29,987 nucleotides of DNA from a virus. The stretch covers positions 1 through 29,987 of the IMG/VR virus record IMGVR_UViG_3300042691_002918, one strand, 5' to 3'. A program made the position numbers and the translations under genes. The notes under the pieces were generated by a model. The model worked only from the letters and a program-made list of their open reading frames with translations, was not told where the DNA came from and did not search any database. Positions 22,236 to 29,801 of this stretch are shown piece after piece (position 1 is the first letter of the stretch; the number at the start of each line of letters is the position of its first letter).

Positions 22236-23102
22236 ATGGGGTTTATAATTAATCCATATCAAGTACAGCCAGGAGTTCCTGCATTCACGGGAATTCTTGA
22301 CACATACACAGGAGCAGCTGTAGCTTATTCTGCTGCACGTAGATTAGCAACTGCATATACAGGGCCATTGATTCGTGTACGTAGGAGTTCTGATAATACA
22401 GAACAGGACATAGGATATACTTCGGGAAATGTACTTGACGAATCAGCGTTGACGTCTTTTGTAGGAGCAAATAATGGGTTTGTAACTACATGGTATGATC
22501 AGAGTGGAAACGGAAAAGATGCATCGCAATCAACTGCTGCTGCACAAGCACAAATAATTAGTTCAGGCACAGTAATTAAATTAACTGGAACTGGCACAGC
22601 TAAACCTTGTTTAGATTTTATATTCGGAAACTATTATTCTACATCTGATATTTCTATAAATGCAGGTCAAAAATTCACTTCTATCCACGTTGATCTAAGA
22701 CCCTTCCAAGGTAGAGGTTTTTGGATGAGTGGGGATGCTAATCCGTTTAATGTTGTTCATTATTGGGAAGATAATGCTTATATTACATCAAAAAACTACT
22801 CAGGTTCGTTAGACTTAATATATCAATATTATCCAACTAGGGTTTATAACATTGTTACTGGGTTATCGCTTGATTCTAATACATCTTCTTCAATTAGATT
22901 TAACGGAACGGCATTGAGTGGTGCATATACAACAATACCAGGTTTATCTTCAAATAATAAATTTAATACACTTGGTAGAAGAGCTGGAGGATCAGATTAT
23001 ACAGTTTCTAAAGTTCAAGAATTTATCTTATATCTAAGTGATAAAACTTCTACAATAAGTGGAATAGAAGGAAACATAAACACATTTTACGGAGTATACT
23101 AA
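22236..23102 (+). CDS. Receptor-binding/fibre protein with arabinofuranosidase-like lectin domain
   Basis: 288 residues. The segment AYSAARRLATAYTGPLIRVR RSSDN, GFVTTWYDQSGNGKDASQ and KPCLDFI is the LamG-like fold seen in the catalytic part of alpha-L-arabinofuranosidase B and in many phage tail proteins. The C-terminal LGRRAGGSDYTVSKVQEFIL YLSDKT fits the same jelly roll. It most likely binds surface glycan. I cannot confirm catalytic residues. It overlaps the next gene by one base. Confidence 0.7.
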   Translation: MGFIINPYQVQPGVPAFTGILDTYTGAAVAYSAARRLATAYTGPLIRVRRSSDNTEQDIGYTSGNVLDESALTSFVGANNGFVTTWYDQSGNGKDASQSTAAAQAQIISSGTVIKLTGTGTAKPCLDFIFGNYYSTSDISINAGQKFTSIHVDLRPFQGRGFWMSGDANPFNVVHYWEDNAYITSKNYSGSLDLIYQYYPTRVYNIVTGLSLDSNTSSSIRFNGTALSGAYTTIPGLSSNNKFNTLGRRAGGSDYTVSKVQEFILYLSDKTSTISGIEGNINTFYGVY

Positions 23103-23347
23103 TGCAAGTTACAGGATATAAATATACGACAGAACAGGCGGCTATTGACGCAAGAGAATCATGTGATAATTACTACGGCATACCTGTCTCACCTGATGAT
23201 GTAACACAGAACTGGGTAGAATATCAAACAGCTGATTTAAACACACCTATTTTTTGGTATATAAGACACGATGATTCACTTGATGTAGTTTTAGGAACAC
23301 CCGAAATATTTGAAGTTGAGACTCCGCCTTTCCCACCAATTAACTAA
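23102..23347 (+). CDS. Small fibre-linked protein
   Basis: 81 residues (MQVTGYKYTTEQAAIDARES CDNYYG...). The block YTTEQAAIDARESCDNYYGI followed by WYIRHDDSLDVVLGTP recurs after fibre genes in Bacteroidetes phages. Possible fibre chaperone or a short virion protein. A terminator follows at 23356. Confidence 0.6.
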   Translation: MQVTGYKYTTEQAAIDARESCDNYYGIPVSPDDVTQNWVEYQTADLNTPIFWYIRHDDSLDVVLGTPEIFEVETPPFPPIN

Positions 23348-23355
23348 CTTTAAAC

Positions 23356-23378
23356 GGGCAGCATGACTGCCCTTTTTT
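23356..23378 (+). terminator. Intrinsic terminator abutting the next start codon
   Basis: GGGCAG (23356-23361), 5-nt loop, CTGCCC (23367-23372), then six T ending at 23378. The next ATG is at 23379-23381, so downstream expression needs readthrough. Confidence 0.9.
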
Positions 23379-24407
23379 ATGCGAACTATATTTATAATAT
23401 TGATTAGTTTCTCGTCAATTTCTCAAACGTTGCTTAGGTATGACAACGTAGAGGATTGGAATTGGTTAGGCTATTGGTATGGCGTTAACGGGAACTATCA
23501 TACTAATGCTAAAGTGAGCGGCACTTTGTCTGCTTCAATTTACGGAGCTGGAAACGGAACTTCCGCTATAGAACAAGGTTGGTACACATTGCCAAACGTC
23601 ACTGGTTTAAATCCTTTGTTAGAATATGAATTTAGATTTAGATTAGGTTCGTATTTTTTTAGTAATTCAACCGCCACTACAAGAGGTGTGGACGTACCCG
23701 ATTTCATAGATGTTCAAGTTAGCAGAGATGGGGAGCTTACCTATACTTCAGAATTACGTATTACGGGCAATACTAATGCCTATTGGAACTATAATACTTT
23801 AGGAAATATAACGCATACAGCAAATGGTTCTTTCGGATCAGGAGACACTTACCAAAGTGCAGTTGGGAATAATAACGGATTAAACACTTCTTATTCGGTA
23901 ATACGCCTTAAAATAACTGGAGTTACTCAAATAGCAATAGATATTTTAGCAAGGGTTAACAGTGCAGGTGAGGAATGGTGGATGGATAACTTTGAGTTAT
24001 GGCAAATTACTCAGGCTTTACCGATAGAGTTTGTTTCTTTTAAAGGAAACTTAGACAGCCTTTGGTGGGTTAGTGCTTCCGAGTTTAACAATGATTACTA
24101 TACTATAAGCCATAGTAAAGACGGATATACATTTAATGACATAGAATATATAGACGGACTTACTTACTCTATAGAGCCTAAACGTTATTCTATCAAAAAC
24201 ACGGAAGGACAAGGGTATTTTAAACTATCACAAACAGACGTAGATGGGGTTAAAACTGAGTTAGATATAATATTTATCCAAGAAGAAAAACAACGAATCT
24301 TAATAAAGATAGTTAATATGTTAGGTCAGCAAGTAGAAACGCTTACAGATGGCCAAGTATATTTACTGATTTATTCGGACGGAACTATTCAAAAGATAAT
24401 TAAATGA
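23379..24407 (+). CDS. Secreted protein with T9SS type A-like C-terminal sorting domain
   Basis: 342 residues. A signal peptide (MRTIFIILISFSSISQTLL) is followed by a beta-rich domain (about 25-205). From about residue 215 the sequence LPIEFVSFKGNLDSLWWVSA SEFNNDYYTISHSKDG is the Ig-like module typical of Bacteroidetes surface proteins. The last 35 residues (KIVNMLGQQVETLTDGQVYL, SDGTIQKIIK) resemble a T9SS type A sorting signal. It would be exported by the host and displayed or released. In a phage it may alter the cell surface or serve in superinfection exclusion. Host origin by transfer is likely. Confidence 0.75.
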   Translation: MRTIFIILISFSSISQTLLRYDNVEDWNWLGYWYGVNGNYHTNAKVSGTLSASIYGAGNGTSAIEQGWYTLPNVTGLNPLLEYEFRFRLGSYFFSNSTATTRGVDVPDFIDVQVSRDGELTYTSELRITGNTNAYWNYNTLGNITHTANGSFGSGDTYQSAVGNNNGLNTSYSVIRLKITGVTQIAIDILARVNSAGEEWWMDNFELWQITQALPIEFVSFKGNLDSLWWVSASEFNNDYYTISHSKDGYTFNDIEYIDGLTYSIEPKRYSIKNTEGQGYFKLSQTDVDGVKTELDIIFIQEEKQRILIKIVNMLGQQVETLTDGQVYLLIYSDGTIQKIIK

Positions 24408-24655
24408 CACCGCAGATAGTAGCAGATTACACAAAGAAACATGGAACATCTTTCCTTTTGATTTGTGCTATATTTTGGCTTAATAACCGACTTTCAAATG
24501 TGGAATCTAAGTTGTATGATTGTTTAGATGACCAAATACAAATGAAGTCTTCGGATGTGCATAGATCATTACAGCACAAATACGAACCTATCTACGCTAT
24601 ATTACCTAAAGAAACGAAATACAATGGAAAATCTAAAAGAAAGATGGAAGGCTAA
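24404..24655 (+). CDS. Small single-helix membrane protein of the lysis block
   Basis: 83 residues. A hydrophobic segment (SFLLICAIFWL, residues 16-26) is followed by an amphipathic NNRLSNVESKLYDCLDDQ. The pattern recurs in small phage membrane proteins next to holins. It may be a holin partner or anti-holin. It overlaps its neighbour by ATGA and overlaps the holin-like start by 32 nt. Confidence 0.6.
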   Translation: MTPQIVADYTKKHGTSFLLICAIFWLNNRLSNVESKLYDCLDDQIQMKSSDVHRSLQHKYEPIYAILPKETKYNGKSKRKMEG

Positions 24656-24827
24656 AACGCCTGAGTTTTGGAAGAAAGTACAAAAAGTTGGCATAATTGC
24701 AGGAGCAATAGGAGGAGCATTGCTTACAGCTCCAATATCTTTACCAGCCACAATCATAACAGGCGCAACTTATTTAGTAGTAATCGGAACTACTGCGGCT
24801 ACACTTAGCCAACTTACCAAAGAGTAA
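24624..24827 (+). CDS. Holin-like protein
   Basis: 67 residues from ATG 24624. Basic N-terminus (MENLKERWKAKTPEFWKKVQ KVG) then two hydrophobic segments separated by a proline turn: IIAGAIGGALLTAPI and IITGATYLVVIGTTAATL. This two-helix form fits holins, which make the membrane lesion that lets the endolysin out. The endolysin gene follows 18 nt after the stop. Confidence 0.75.
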   Translation: MENLKERWKAKTPEFWKKVQKVGIIAGAIGGALLTAPISLPATIITGATYLVVIGTTAATLSQLTKE

Positions 24828-24845
24828 CTTACTAAAAAGTAACCT

Positions 24846-25301
24846 ATGAATTTGACTTTACACGTTAGCGTGGCTGAGTTTGAACGTTCAGACGCAGCTA
24901 TAAAGCATGGCATTTCTAATAAAATGAATGAATTTGAAAAAGAAAGAGCCATAGAATTATGTAAAAACGTATTTGAACCAATAAGAAGATACGTTGGTAA
25001 ACCAATTAAAATTAACTCAGGATTCAGAAGCGCAGCTTTAAATAAACGTATCGGTGGATCAAAAACAAGCCAACACGTTTTAGGTGAAGCTATGGATTTA
25101 GATTTACACGACAGAGAATTATTTGAGTGGATTTTGGATAACATTGAATACGATCAAGCAATTTATGAAGCAGGGAACGACGAAAAGGCGGATTGGTTTC
25201 ATATATCTTATAGAAAAGGTCGTAACCGCAAACAGGCTTTAAGAATGATAAAGAAAGGCGGAAAGACTATCTATGTACCTTACAAAAGAAAGAATGCGTA
25301 A
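24846..25301 (+). CDS. Endolysin, peptidase M15 family
   Basis: 151 residues. SGFRS (58-62), SQHVLGEAMDLD (75-86) and DWFHIS (116-121) give the zinc ligands His77, Asp84 and His119 of the M15 D-Ala-D-Ala carboxypeptidase-like fold (M15_3). It cuts cell-wall peptides. No signal peptide is seen, so release depends on the holin upstream. The C-terminus is basic (KTIYVPYKRKNA). It overlaps the exonuclease gene by 5 nt with the preferred start. Confidence 0.88.
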   Translation: MNLTLHVSVAEFERSDAAIKHGISNKMNEFEKERAIELCKNVFEPIRRYVGKPIKINSGFRSAALNKRIGGSKTSQHVLGEAMDLDLHDRELFEWILDNIEYDQAIYEAGNDEKADWFHISYRKGRNRKQALRMIKKGGKTIYVPYKRKNA

Positions 25302-26061
25302 GAGACTCTTTTTTGACCTTGAGACCTCATTTAATATAGGTTTCTTTTGGCGAAGTGGATATAACCAAACTATAACACCCGAACAGATACTGCACGAACG
25401 AGCAATCATTTGTGTGTGTTGGAAGTGGGAAGGTAAGGATGAGATTCATAGTTTAACATGGGATAAGAAGCAGTCTGATAAAGGGCTGCTTTCTGCTTTT
25501 ATTAAAGAGTTAAATAAAGCAGACGAAATAGTAGCGCATAACGGAGATAGGTTCGATGTAAAATGGCTGCGTACAAGGTGCTTAAAACATGGTATTGATA
25601 TGTTCCCCTCATACCAATCTATTGACACGCTTAAAACGGCTAAAAAGCTGTTTAATTTCAATTCTAATAAGTTGGATTATATAGCCAAGTATTTAGGTGT
25701 CGGTGAAAAGATGGAGACTGGCGGTTTAGATCTATGGAAAAAGATAGTATTTGATAAAGATCAAGAGGCCTTAAACCACATGGTAAAATACTGTTTACAA
25801 GATGTGGCTATTTTGGAAAAAGTATTTAACGTTATGAATAAATATGAAAAACCTAAAGTTAACTATGCTACTTTACATTACAACGAGAAGTATTCATGTC
25901 CTGAGTGCGCCTCTACCAATATACAACTCAGAAAAACTTACACTACTTCTTTGGGTACTATACGACATAACATGAGGTGTAAAGAATGTAGAAAGCCTTA
26001 TACTATAAACCAAAAAAATTATTCTGAATATATAAAGGATAGGTTACGGAATAAATTATAA
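25297..26061 (+). CDS. DnaQ-like 3'-5' exonuclease with zinc ribbon
   Basis: 254 residues from ATG 25297 (MRKRLFFDLETSF); a start at 25273 would overlap the endolysin by 29 nt. ExoI motif FFDLET gives Asp8 and Glu10; ExoII is VAHNGDRFDVKWL; ExoIII is YCLQDVAILEKVF. A C-terminal zinc ribbon, CPEC ... CKEC (about 208-233), follows. It is a DEDD-type nuclease probably used in replication or degradation of host DNA; the zinc ribbon may bind DNA. It is oddly placed after the lysis genes, directly before the main terminator. Confidence 0.82.
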   Translation, partial: RKRLFFDLETSFNIGFFWRSGYNQTITPEQILHERAIICVCWKWEGKDEIHSLTWDKKQSDKGLLSAFIKELNKADEIVAHNGDRFDVKWLRTRCLKHGIDMFPSYQSIDTLKTAKKLFNFNSNKLDYIAKYLGVGEKMETGGLDLWKKIVFDKDQEALNHMVKYCLQDVAILEKVFNVMNKYEKPKVNYATLHYNEKYSCPECASTNIQLRKTYTTSLGTIRHNMRCKECRKPYTINQKNYSEYIKDRLRNKL

Positions 26062-26101
26062 CTTTGAGACTTCATAGAGTTTTGTTAGGTGTAATATTTT
26101 A

Positions 26102-26125
26102 AAGCCCTCTCCGGAGGGTTTTTTT
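26102..26125 (+). terminator. Intrinsic terminator ending the late operon
   Basis: CCCTC (26105-26109), loop TCCG, GAGGG (26114-26118), then seven T. Weak A/G-T pairs extend the base. It separates late genes from the early promoter at 26188. Confidence 0.88.
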
Positions 26126-26187
26126 GTTTCTATAACCCCAATAAACACTGACAAACTAAAAATAATTTAAAAATATTTGTTCAAAAG

Positions 26188-26219
26188 TTTGCAGTTATCA
26201 ACAAAGTGCGTATCTTTGT
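26188..26219 (+). promoter_or_regulatory. Early promoter with overlapping dyad (operator candidate)
   Basis: TTTG at 26188-26191, a 19-nt spacer and TATCTTTG at 26211-26218 fit the Bacteroidetes consensus. ACAAAG (26201-26206) and CTTTGT (26214-26219) form an inverted repeat over the -7 box, which could be an operator. The ATG of the first early gene is at 26256. Confidence 0.8.
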
Positions 26220-26255
26220 AAGGTCAATAAGACGCAAAACACAAAACGAAACGTT

Positions 26256-26603
26256 ATGAAAACAAGAGAATTTATTAAAGCTGGATTGGTAAAAAATGGT
26301 ACAAAAGTAATGGTTAACAAAGGGGCAAGTTATGAATGTGGTAGACATAGTGACCATAGCATTGTTGGCTATGTGCGAGAAACATTTGAGGCAACTTGCG
26401 TAAGTACACCTAAAATATCTATTCATTCTGACGGAATTCAAGAATTTGAATATGCTCATTTGACGTGTGTTGACATTAATGGTATAGAGTATTGTATTGA
26501 CATTAGTCATTGTAAATATTCAAATGTTGATTCTCAAAAAGATGTTACCATTATAATAACAAACAACGAAGGGTGCGACTCGGTTAACGCACAATTTAAT
26601 TAA
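26256..26603 (+). CDS. First early protein, unknown function
   Basis: 115 residues (MKTREFIKAGLVKNGTKVMV...). Contains several Cys and His (YECGRHSDHS, THCVDINGIEYC-type segment, ISHCKYS) that could bind metal. No domain recognised. As the first gene behind the strong early promoter it is a candidate host-takeover or anti-defence protein, but only by position. Confidence 0.6.
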   Translation: MKTREFIKAGLVKNGTKVMVNKGASYECGRHSDHSIVGYVRETFEATCVSTPKISIHSDGIQEFEYAHLTCVDINGIEYCIDISHCKYSNVDSQKDVTIIITNNEGCDSVNAQFN

Positions 26604-26609
26604 ACACCT

Positions 26610-26852
26610 ATGAAAAAACAACTTAAAGAAGCTCGAATGCTTCACCTTAGAGCAGATCAACTGCTAGAGCTTTGTGAAGAAGCACAAAAGAAAGTAGATT
26701 CCATGTGTCGTTGGAATGTAGAACAAGCAATACCTAACGGATTTGATCAGCATTCAGACGATGAAATTGAATTTCAAGAAAGAGTAGTAGAACGTATATG
26801 GAGAAGCTACCAAGTATTAGTACACAAAATCAATCAAAACACAACGCTATGA
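26610..26852 (+). CDS. Early hypothetical helical protein
   Basis: 80 residues (MKKQLKEARMLHLRADQLLE...). Mostly helical and charged with a WN..Q...NGF.. middle. Unknown function. Its stop overlaps the next ATG (ATGA at 26849). Confidence 0.6.
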   Translation: MKKQLKEARMLHLRADQLLELCEEAQKKVDSMCRWNVEQAIPNGFDQHSDDEIEFQERVVERIWRSYQVLVHKINQNTTL

Positions 26853-27037
26853 AAGCAAACGCATTTAAAAAAGCAACACAGGCATTTAACCAACATATAA
26901 AGCCTACTACATTAGAGAATGAGTTTATACCTAACAACGGAGTGAGACACGGAGATTTAAAAAGATACTGGAACAATTACAATGCAGAGTTAGTAAATAG
27001 AATTTCAGAAATAAGAAGCTATGGAGAAAGAATTTAA
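26849..27037 (+). CDS. Early hypothetical protein
   Basis: 62 residues from ATG 26849 (MKANAFKKATQAFNQHIKPT...). The start is set by the ATGA overlap with the previous stop; the frame extends further up but would overlap that gene. Ends overlapping the following start by 17 nt. No family recognised. Confidence 0.6.
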   Translation: MKANAFKKATQAFNQHIKPTTLENEFIPNNGVRHGDLKRYWNNYNAELVNRISEIRSYGERI

Positions 27038-27206
27038 AAAGGGAGACAAAGTAAAAGTTAGAGGATGTTTCTCCGACTTTAAGCACAGACATGATCATGT
27101 TTGGTTTGAAGGTGAGTTTTTAGGAATGTGTTTAGGGTATGTATATAAATACCGAGTTAAAGTAAACGGCAAGTATTCAGATTGGAAAAATTGTGAGAAA
27201 GTATGA
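27021..27206 (+). CDS. Early small protein, SH3-like
   Basis: 61 residues. FKKGDKVKVRGCFSDFK then EGEFLGMCLGYVYKYRVKVN and WKNCEKV has the alternating strand pattern of a small SH3/KOW-like barrel. A nucleic-acid or protein-binding role is plausible. ATGA overlap with the next gene. Confidence 0.6.
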   Translation: MEKEFKKGDKVKVRGCFSDFKHRHDHVWFEGEFLGMCLGYVYKYRVKVNGKYSDWKNCEKV

Positions 27207-27346
27207 AAAGCTATAAAATAACGTACAAGGTAAAAGTAAAGGAGTGGGAAACTCGCTACTTGATAGTTCGTGCTTACACAAGTGAACACGCAAGGGAAAG
27301 ATTTAGTTTATGGAAAGGATTAATAACAGATATACACGAGATATGA
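27203..27346 (+). CDS. Early small basic protein
   Basis: 47 residues (MKSYKITYKVKVKEWETRYL..., RAYTSEHARERF). Beta-beta-alpha-like; unknown family. It is coupled at both ends by ATGA overlaps, so translation is likely. Confidence 0.55.
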   Translation: MKSYKITYKVKVKEWETRYLIVRAYTSEHARERFSLWKGLITDIHEI

Positions 27347-27432
27347 AAGAAAAAGAATTTGAAAAGAACGTTTTAATGTTCTGTATAATGGGAATATTTT
27401 TTATTTTATTAATAGCAAAACTAACACAATGA
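27343..27432 (+). CDS. 29-residue single-pass membrane peptide
   Basis: MKEKEFEKNVLMFCIMGIFF followed by ILLIAKLTQ: a charged N-terminus and one transmembrane helix. Coupled to both neighbours by ATGA. Function unknown. Confidence 0.5.
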   Translation: MKEKEFEKNVLMFCIMGIFFILLIAKLTQ

Positions 27433-27848
27433 GTTACGAGCTAAACACGATCAGAAACACGAAAAAAACATTCACAAAGAATACTAGATTTATGTTTGAA
27501 GATTTCCTTATAAGTTGTCCTTTCAGTATAGAGTATCTAAGACAGAAGAACCGTAAACAAGAAGTGATGCAATGGAGACAGATAGGGATGGCGTGGTACG
27601 CTATGGAGTATAACTCATTAACACAAGCTGGGGATTTCTTTAACCATGATCATAGCACCGTTGTACACGCTCTTAAATGCATTCAGGATAGGAAATGGAA
27701 TCCGTCTTTATCTGACAAGGTAAATAACATTTTAGAACTTATGGAAAACGAAATAATAAACGCGGAATCTATAGGAGAAAAAGAAGTTAATTCACTTATT
27801 TATTTAGAAAAATTAATCAGAACGAAACTACAATTAGTTGAAAAGTAG
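27429..27848 (+). CDS. DnaA domain IV-like DNA-binding protein
   Basis: 139 residues. RKQEVMQWRQIGMAWYAMEY and FFNHDHSTVVHALKCIQDRK (HDHSTVVHAL at 73-82) match the helix-turn-helix of DnaA domain IV, which recognises DnaA boxes. No AAA+ part is present. It might mark the phage origin or compete with host DnaA for boxes. One perfect box occurs at 831-839. It ends just before a -7 element at 27849. Confidence 0.82.
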   Translation: MSYELNTIRNTKKTFTKNTRFMFEDFLISCPFSIEYLRQKNRKQEVMQWRQIGMAWYAMEYNSLTQAGDFFNHDHSTVVHALKCIQDRKWNPSLSDKVNNILELMENEIINAESIGEKEVNSLIYLEKLIRTKLQLVEK

Positions 27849-27856
27849 TATATTTG
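27849..27856 (+). promoter_or_regulatory. Promoter -7 element (TATATTTG) before the ERF gene
   Basis: TATATTTG overlaps the end of the DnaA-like gene and lies 23 nt before the ATG at 27880. No TTTG is seen at the -33 position, so strength is uncertain. Confidence 0.5.
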
Positions 27857-27879
27857 TAAACACTTAAAAATTAAACACT

Positions 27880-28419
27880 ATGAAAAATTTATTTAAATCG
27901 TTAGCAGCGTTCCAACAAGACGTACCTGTTATTTTTAAAGGAACGACAGCAGGTAGCGGAAACTTTGCGTACCAATACACGGATCTTCCTGCTATCTTTA
28001 AAGTAATCAATCCGCTATTACAAAAACATGGATTAGGCTTTACTCAGGTGACAGAGTTCAAAGACGGACATGATTATTTAGTGACTATCTTATTTCATGT
28101 AGAAAGTGGAGAAACTATAGAAACACGGTTACGTTTACTTCCTGAAGTAGAGTTGAAAGGTCAAAATATATTCCAGTCTTATGGTTCACAACTTACTTAC
28201 TTTAGACGTTATGGAATTTCTCAGATTCTCGGACTTGTAACCGACAAAGACACGGATGCTGTTGGTGAGACTACAAAGAAGAAATCATTCCCTAATGAAC
28301 GTTTCGAGACAGGGATGAACATGGTATTTAAAGGTGAGATCACAAAGGATCAGTTCATCAAAGCTATAAACGGATTTACATTAACACCTGAGCAAACTAA
28401 ACAAATCGAAGCACTATGA
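27880..28419 (+). CDS. erf: ERF-family single-strand annealing protein
   Basis: 179 residues. FAYQYTDLPAIFKVINPLLQ, KHGLGFTQVTEF and YGSQLTYFRRYGISQILGLV with DKDTDAVGE define the ERF family of phage annealing recombinases. It would pair homologous single strands, working with the YqaJ-like exonuclease at 28664 as a two-component system. The C-terminal ERFETGMNMVFKGEITKDQF segment is a variable helical end. Overlap ATGA with the next gene. Confidence 0.9.
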   Translation: MKNLFKSLAAFQQDVPVIFKGTTAGSGNFAYQYTDLPAIFKVINPLLQKHGLGFTQVTEFKDGHDYLVTILFHVESGETIETRLRLLPEVELKGQNIFQSYGSQLTYFRRYGISQILGLVTDKDTDAVGETTKKKSFPNERFETGMNMVFKGEITKDQFIKAINGFTLTPEQTKQIEAL

Positions 28420-28667
28420 CACCGAAAGAGAATGCAAAACAATTGTTTGATAAAATGTATATGGTTGATGACCCGATGGGAAACTACCCGATGTGTTTTG
28501 ATACAGCTAAACAATGTGCCTTAATTGCAGTTGATGAGATATTAAATGAAATTCCAGAATTTTTTAAAGATTCAATACAGACTTTTAAAGGTGATATTAA
28601 AATTGACGTTCCAAATTGTAGTTATGATTTTTGGAAACAAGTTAAACACGAAATAGAAGCACTATGA
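28416..28667 (+). CDS. Small hypothetical protein between annealing protein and exonuclease
   Basis: 83 residues (MTPKENAKQLFDKMYMVDDP...). The part CFDTAKQCALIAVDEILNEI is a recurring helix in short Bacteroidetes phage proteins. Coupled on both sides by ATGA overlaps. Its role is unknown, perhaps linked to recombination. Confidence 0.65.
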   Translation: MTPKENAKQLFDKMYMVDDPMGNYPMCFDTAKQCALIAVDEILNEIPEFFKDSIQTFKGDIKIDVPNCSYDFWKQVKHEIEAL

Positions 28668-29335
28668 TAGTTAGATGTTCAGCAATAGGGAAACTCATGA
28701 CAGCTCCGAGAAATAAATCGGAGTTGTTATCTGAAACTGCAAAGACTTATATTCAAGACTACTTTAAAGAAAAGGAGCTAGGAATAGCTAAAGAGTTTTG
28801 GAGCAGATATACAGACAAAGGTCTACAAATGGAAGACGAAGCAATAGAGTTTGCAGGTCAAGTGTTAGGATGGGATTTTGTAGTTAAAAACACGGAGAGA
28901 TATAATAACGAATGGATTACAGGTGAACCCGATGTAATTACAAAAGACTTACTTGCAGACATTAAATGCTCATGGGATGGTTCGACTTTCCCAATGTTCG
29001 ATACTGAATTAAAGAATAAAGATTATTTTTGGCAGCTACAAGGTTATATGTTTCTAACAGGAATAGATAAAGCTGAATTAATCTATACCCTCATGAATAC
29101 ACCCCATCAAATAGTAGAAGATGAGGTACGTAGAGCGCATTGGAAAGCTGGTTTAATTGACGAAGATTTAGACTTACGTGAAGCAGTACAGAGCCAACAT
29201 AACTTTGATCACTTACCAAACGAACTGCGCATTAAAAGATTCATTGTAGAGAAAGACGAAAAATCTATTGAACAGATTAAAGAAAAAGTAGAGATAGCGC
29301 GAGACTATTACGAAACATTAAAAAGTATATTATGA
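28664..29335 (+). CDS. YqaJ-like exonuclease (PD-(D/E)XK)
   Basis: 223 residues. The nuclease core shows TGEPDVI (Glu88, Asp90) and LADIKCSW (Asp99, Lys101), then FWQLQGYMFLTGIDKAEL. This is the lambda Exo/YqaJ fold. It would resect double-stranded ends to give the single strands bound by the ERF protein. The C-terminus is a coiled coil (EKSIEQIKEKVEIARDYYET). Overlaps both neighbours by ATGA. Confidence 0.86.
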   Translation: MIVRCSAIGKLMTAPRNKSELLSETAKTYIQDYFKEKELGIAKEFWSRYTDKGLQMEDEAIEFAGQVLGWDFVVKNTERYNNEWITGEPDVITKDLLADIKCSWDGSTFPMFDTELKNKDYFWQLQGYMFLTGIDKAELIYTLMNTPHQIVEDEVRRAHWKAGLIDEDLDLREAVQSQHNFDHLPNELRIKRFIVEKDEKSIEQIKEKVEIARDYYETLKSIL

Positions 29336-29532
29336 AAGACACAATAGTAGAATCCGTTATTAAGCAATTTAAAGACCGCTCAGAGGTTGGAATAGCTAAA
29401 TACGGAGTAACACTTAACAGAGAAGATTTAAGCACGTTACAATGGCTGCAACACGCGCAACAAGAAGCCATGGATTTTTGCCTATATTTGGAGCGTTTAA
29501 AACAAGAATTTAATAACCAAAAACAAAAGTAA
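29332..29532 (+). CDS. Small conserved-type helical protein
   Basis: 66 residues. KDRSEVGIAKYGVTLNREDL STLQWLQHAQQEAMDFCLYL is a recurring phage motif (GxxKYGxxLxRxDLxxLxWLxHAxxExxD). The E..D arrangement resembles MazG-type nucleotide pyrophosphohydrolases, but the protein is too short to be sure. Confidence 0.65.
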   Translation: MKDTIVESVIKQFKDRSEVGIAKYGVTLNREDLSTLQWLQHAQQEAMDFCLYLERLKQEFNNQKQK

Positions 29533-29533
29533 A

Positions 29534-29779
29534 ATGAGTTACGACAACACGAACACAGCCGTTATTTTTAAGAATAACAAGAAAGAAAACGAAAAACATC
29601 CTGACTACCGGGGGACTATTAACGTAGATGGAAGAGAATTAGAAATAAGCCTATGGGTCAAAGAAGGTAAAGCAGGTAAGTTTTTCTCAGGTAAGATTCA
29701 AGAGCCATTTAAAAAAGAAACAGAGTTAAAAAGTTTCTCTGAAAAGGTTGGTAAAGATTCTTCAGGTTTACCCTTCTAA
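29534..29779 (+). CDS. SSB-like/DUF736-like protein
   Basis: 81 residues. NTAVIFKNNKKENEKHPDYR GTINVDGRELEISLWVKEG then FFSGKIQEPF is an OB-like pattern of the DUF736 type found in phage replication blocks. It ends DSSGLPF, similar to the -PF tip of single-strand binding proteins. It probably binds single-stranded DNA and partner proteins. Followed by the leader promoter at 29802. Confidence 0.65.
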   Translation: MSYDNTNTAVIFKNNKKENEKHPDYRGTINVDGRELEISLWVKEGKAGKFFSGKIQEPFKKETELKSFSEKVGKDSSGLPF

Positions 29780-29801
29780 AACAAATATTAAATAAAATAG
29801 T

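Noticed and set aside
21490-23347. Diversity-generating retroelement near the fibre genes
   Set aside because: No reverse transcriptase and no template/variable repeat pair were seen.
26059-26066. TAACTTTG as a promoter -7 box
   Set aside because: It lacks a -33 partner and runs straight into the terminator at 26102.
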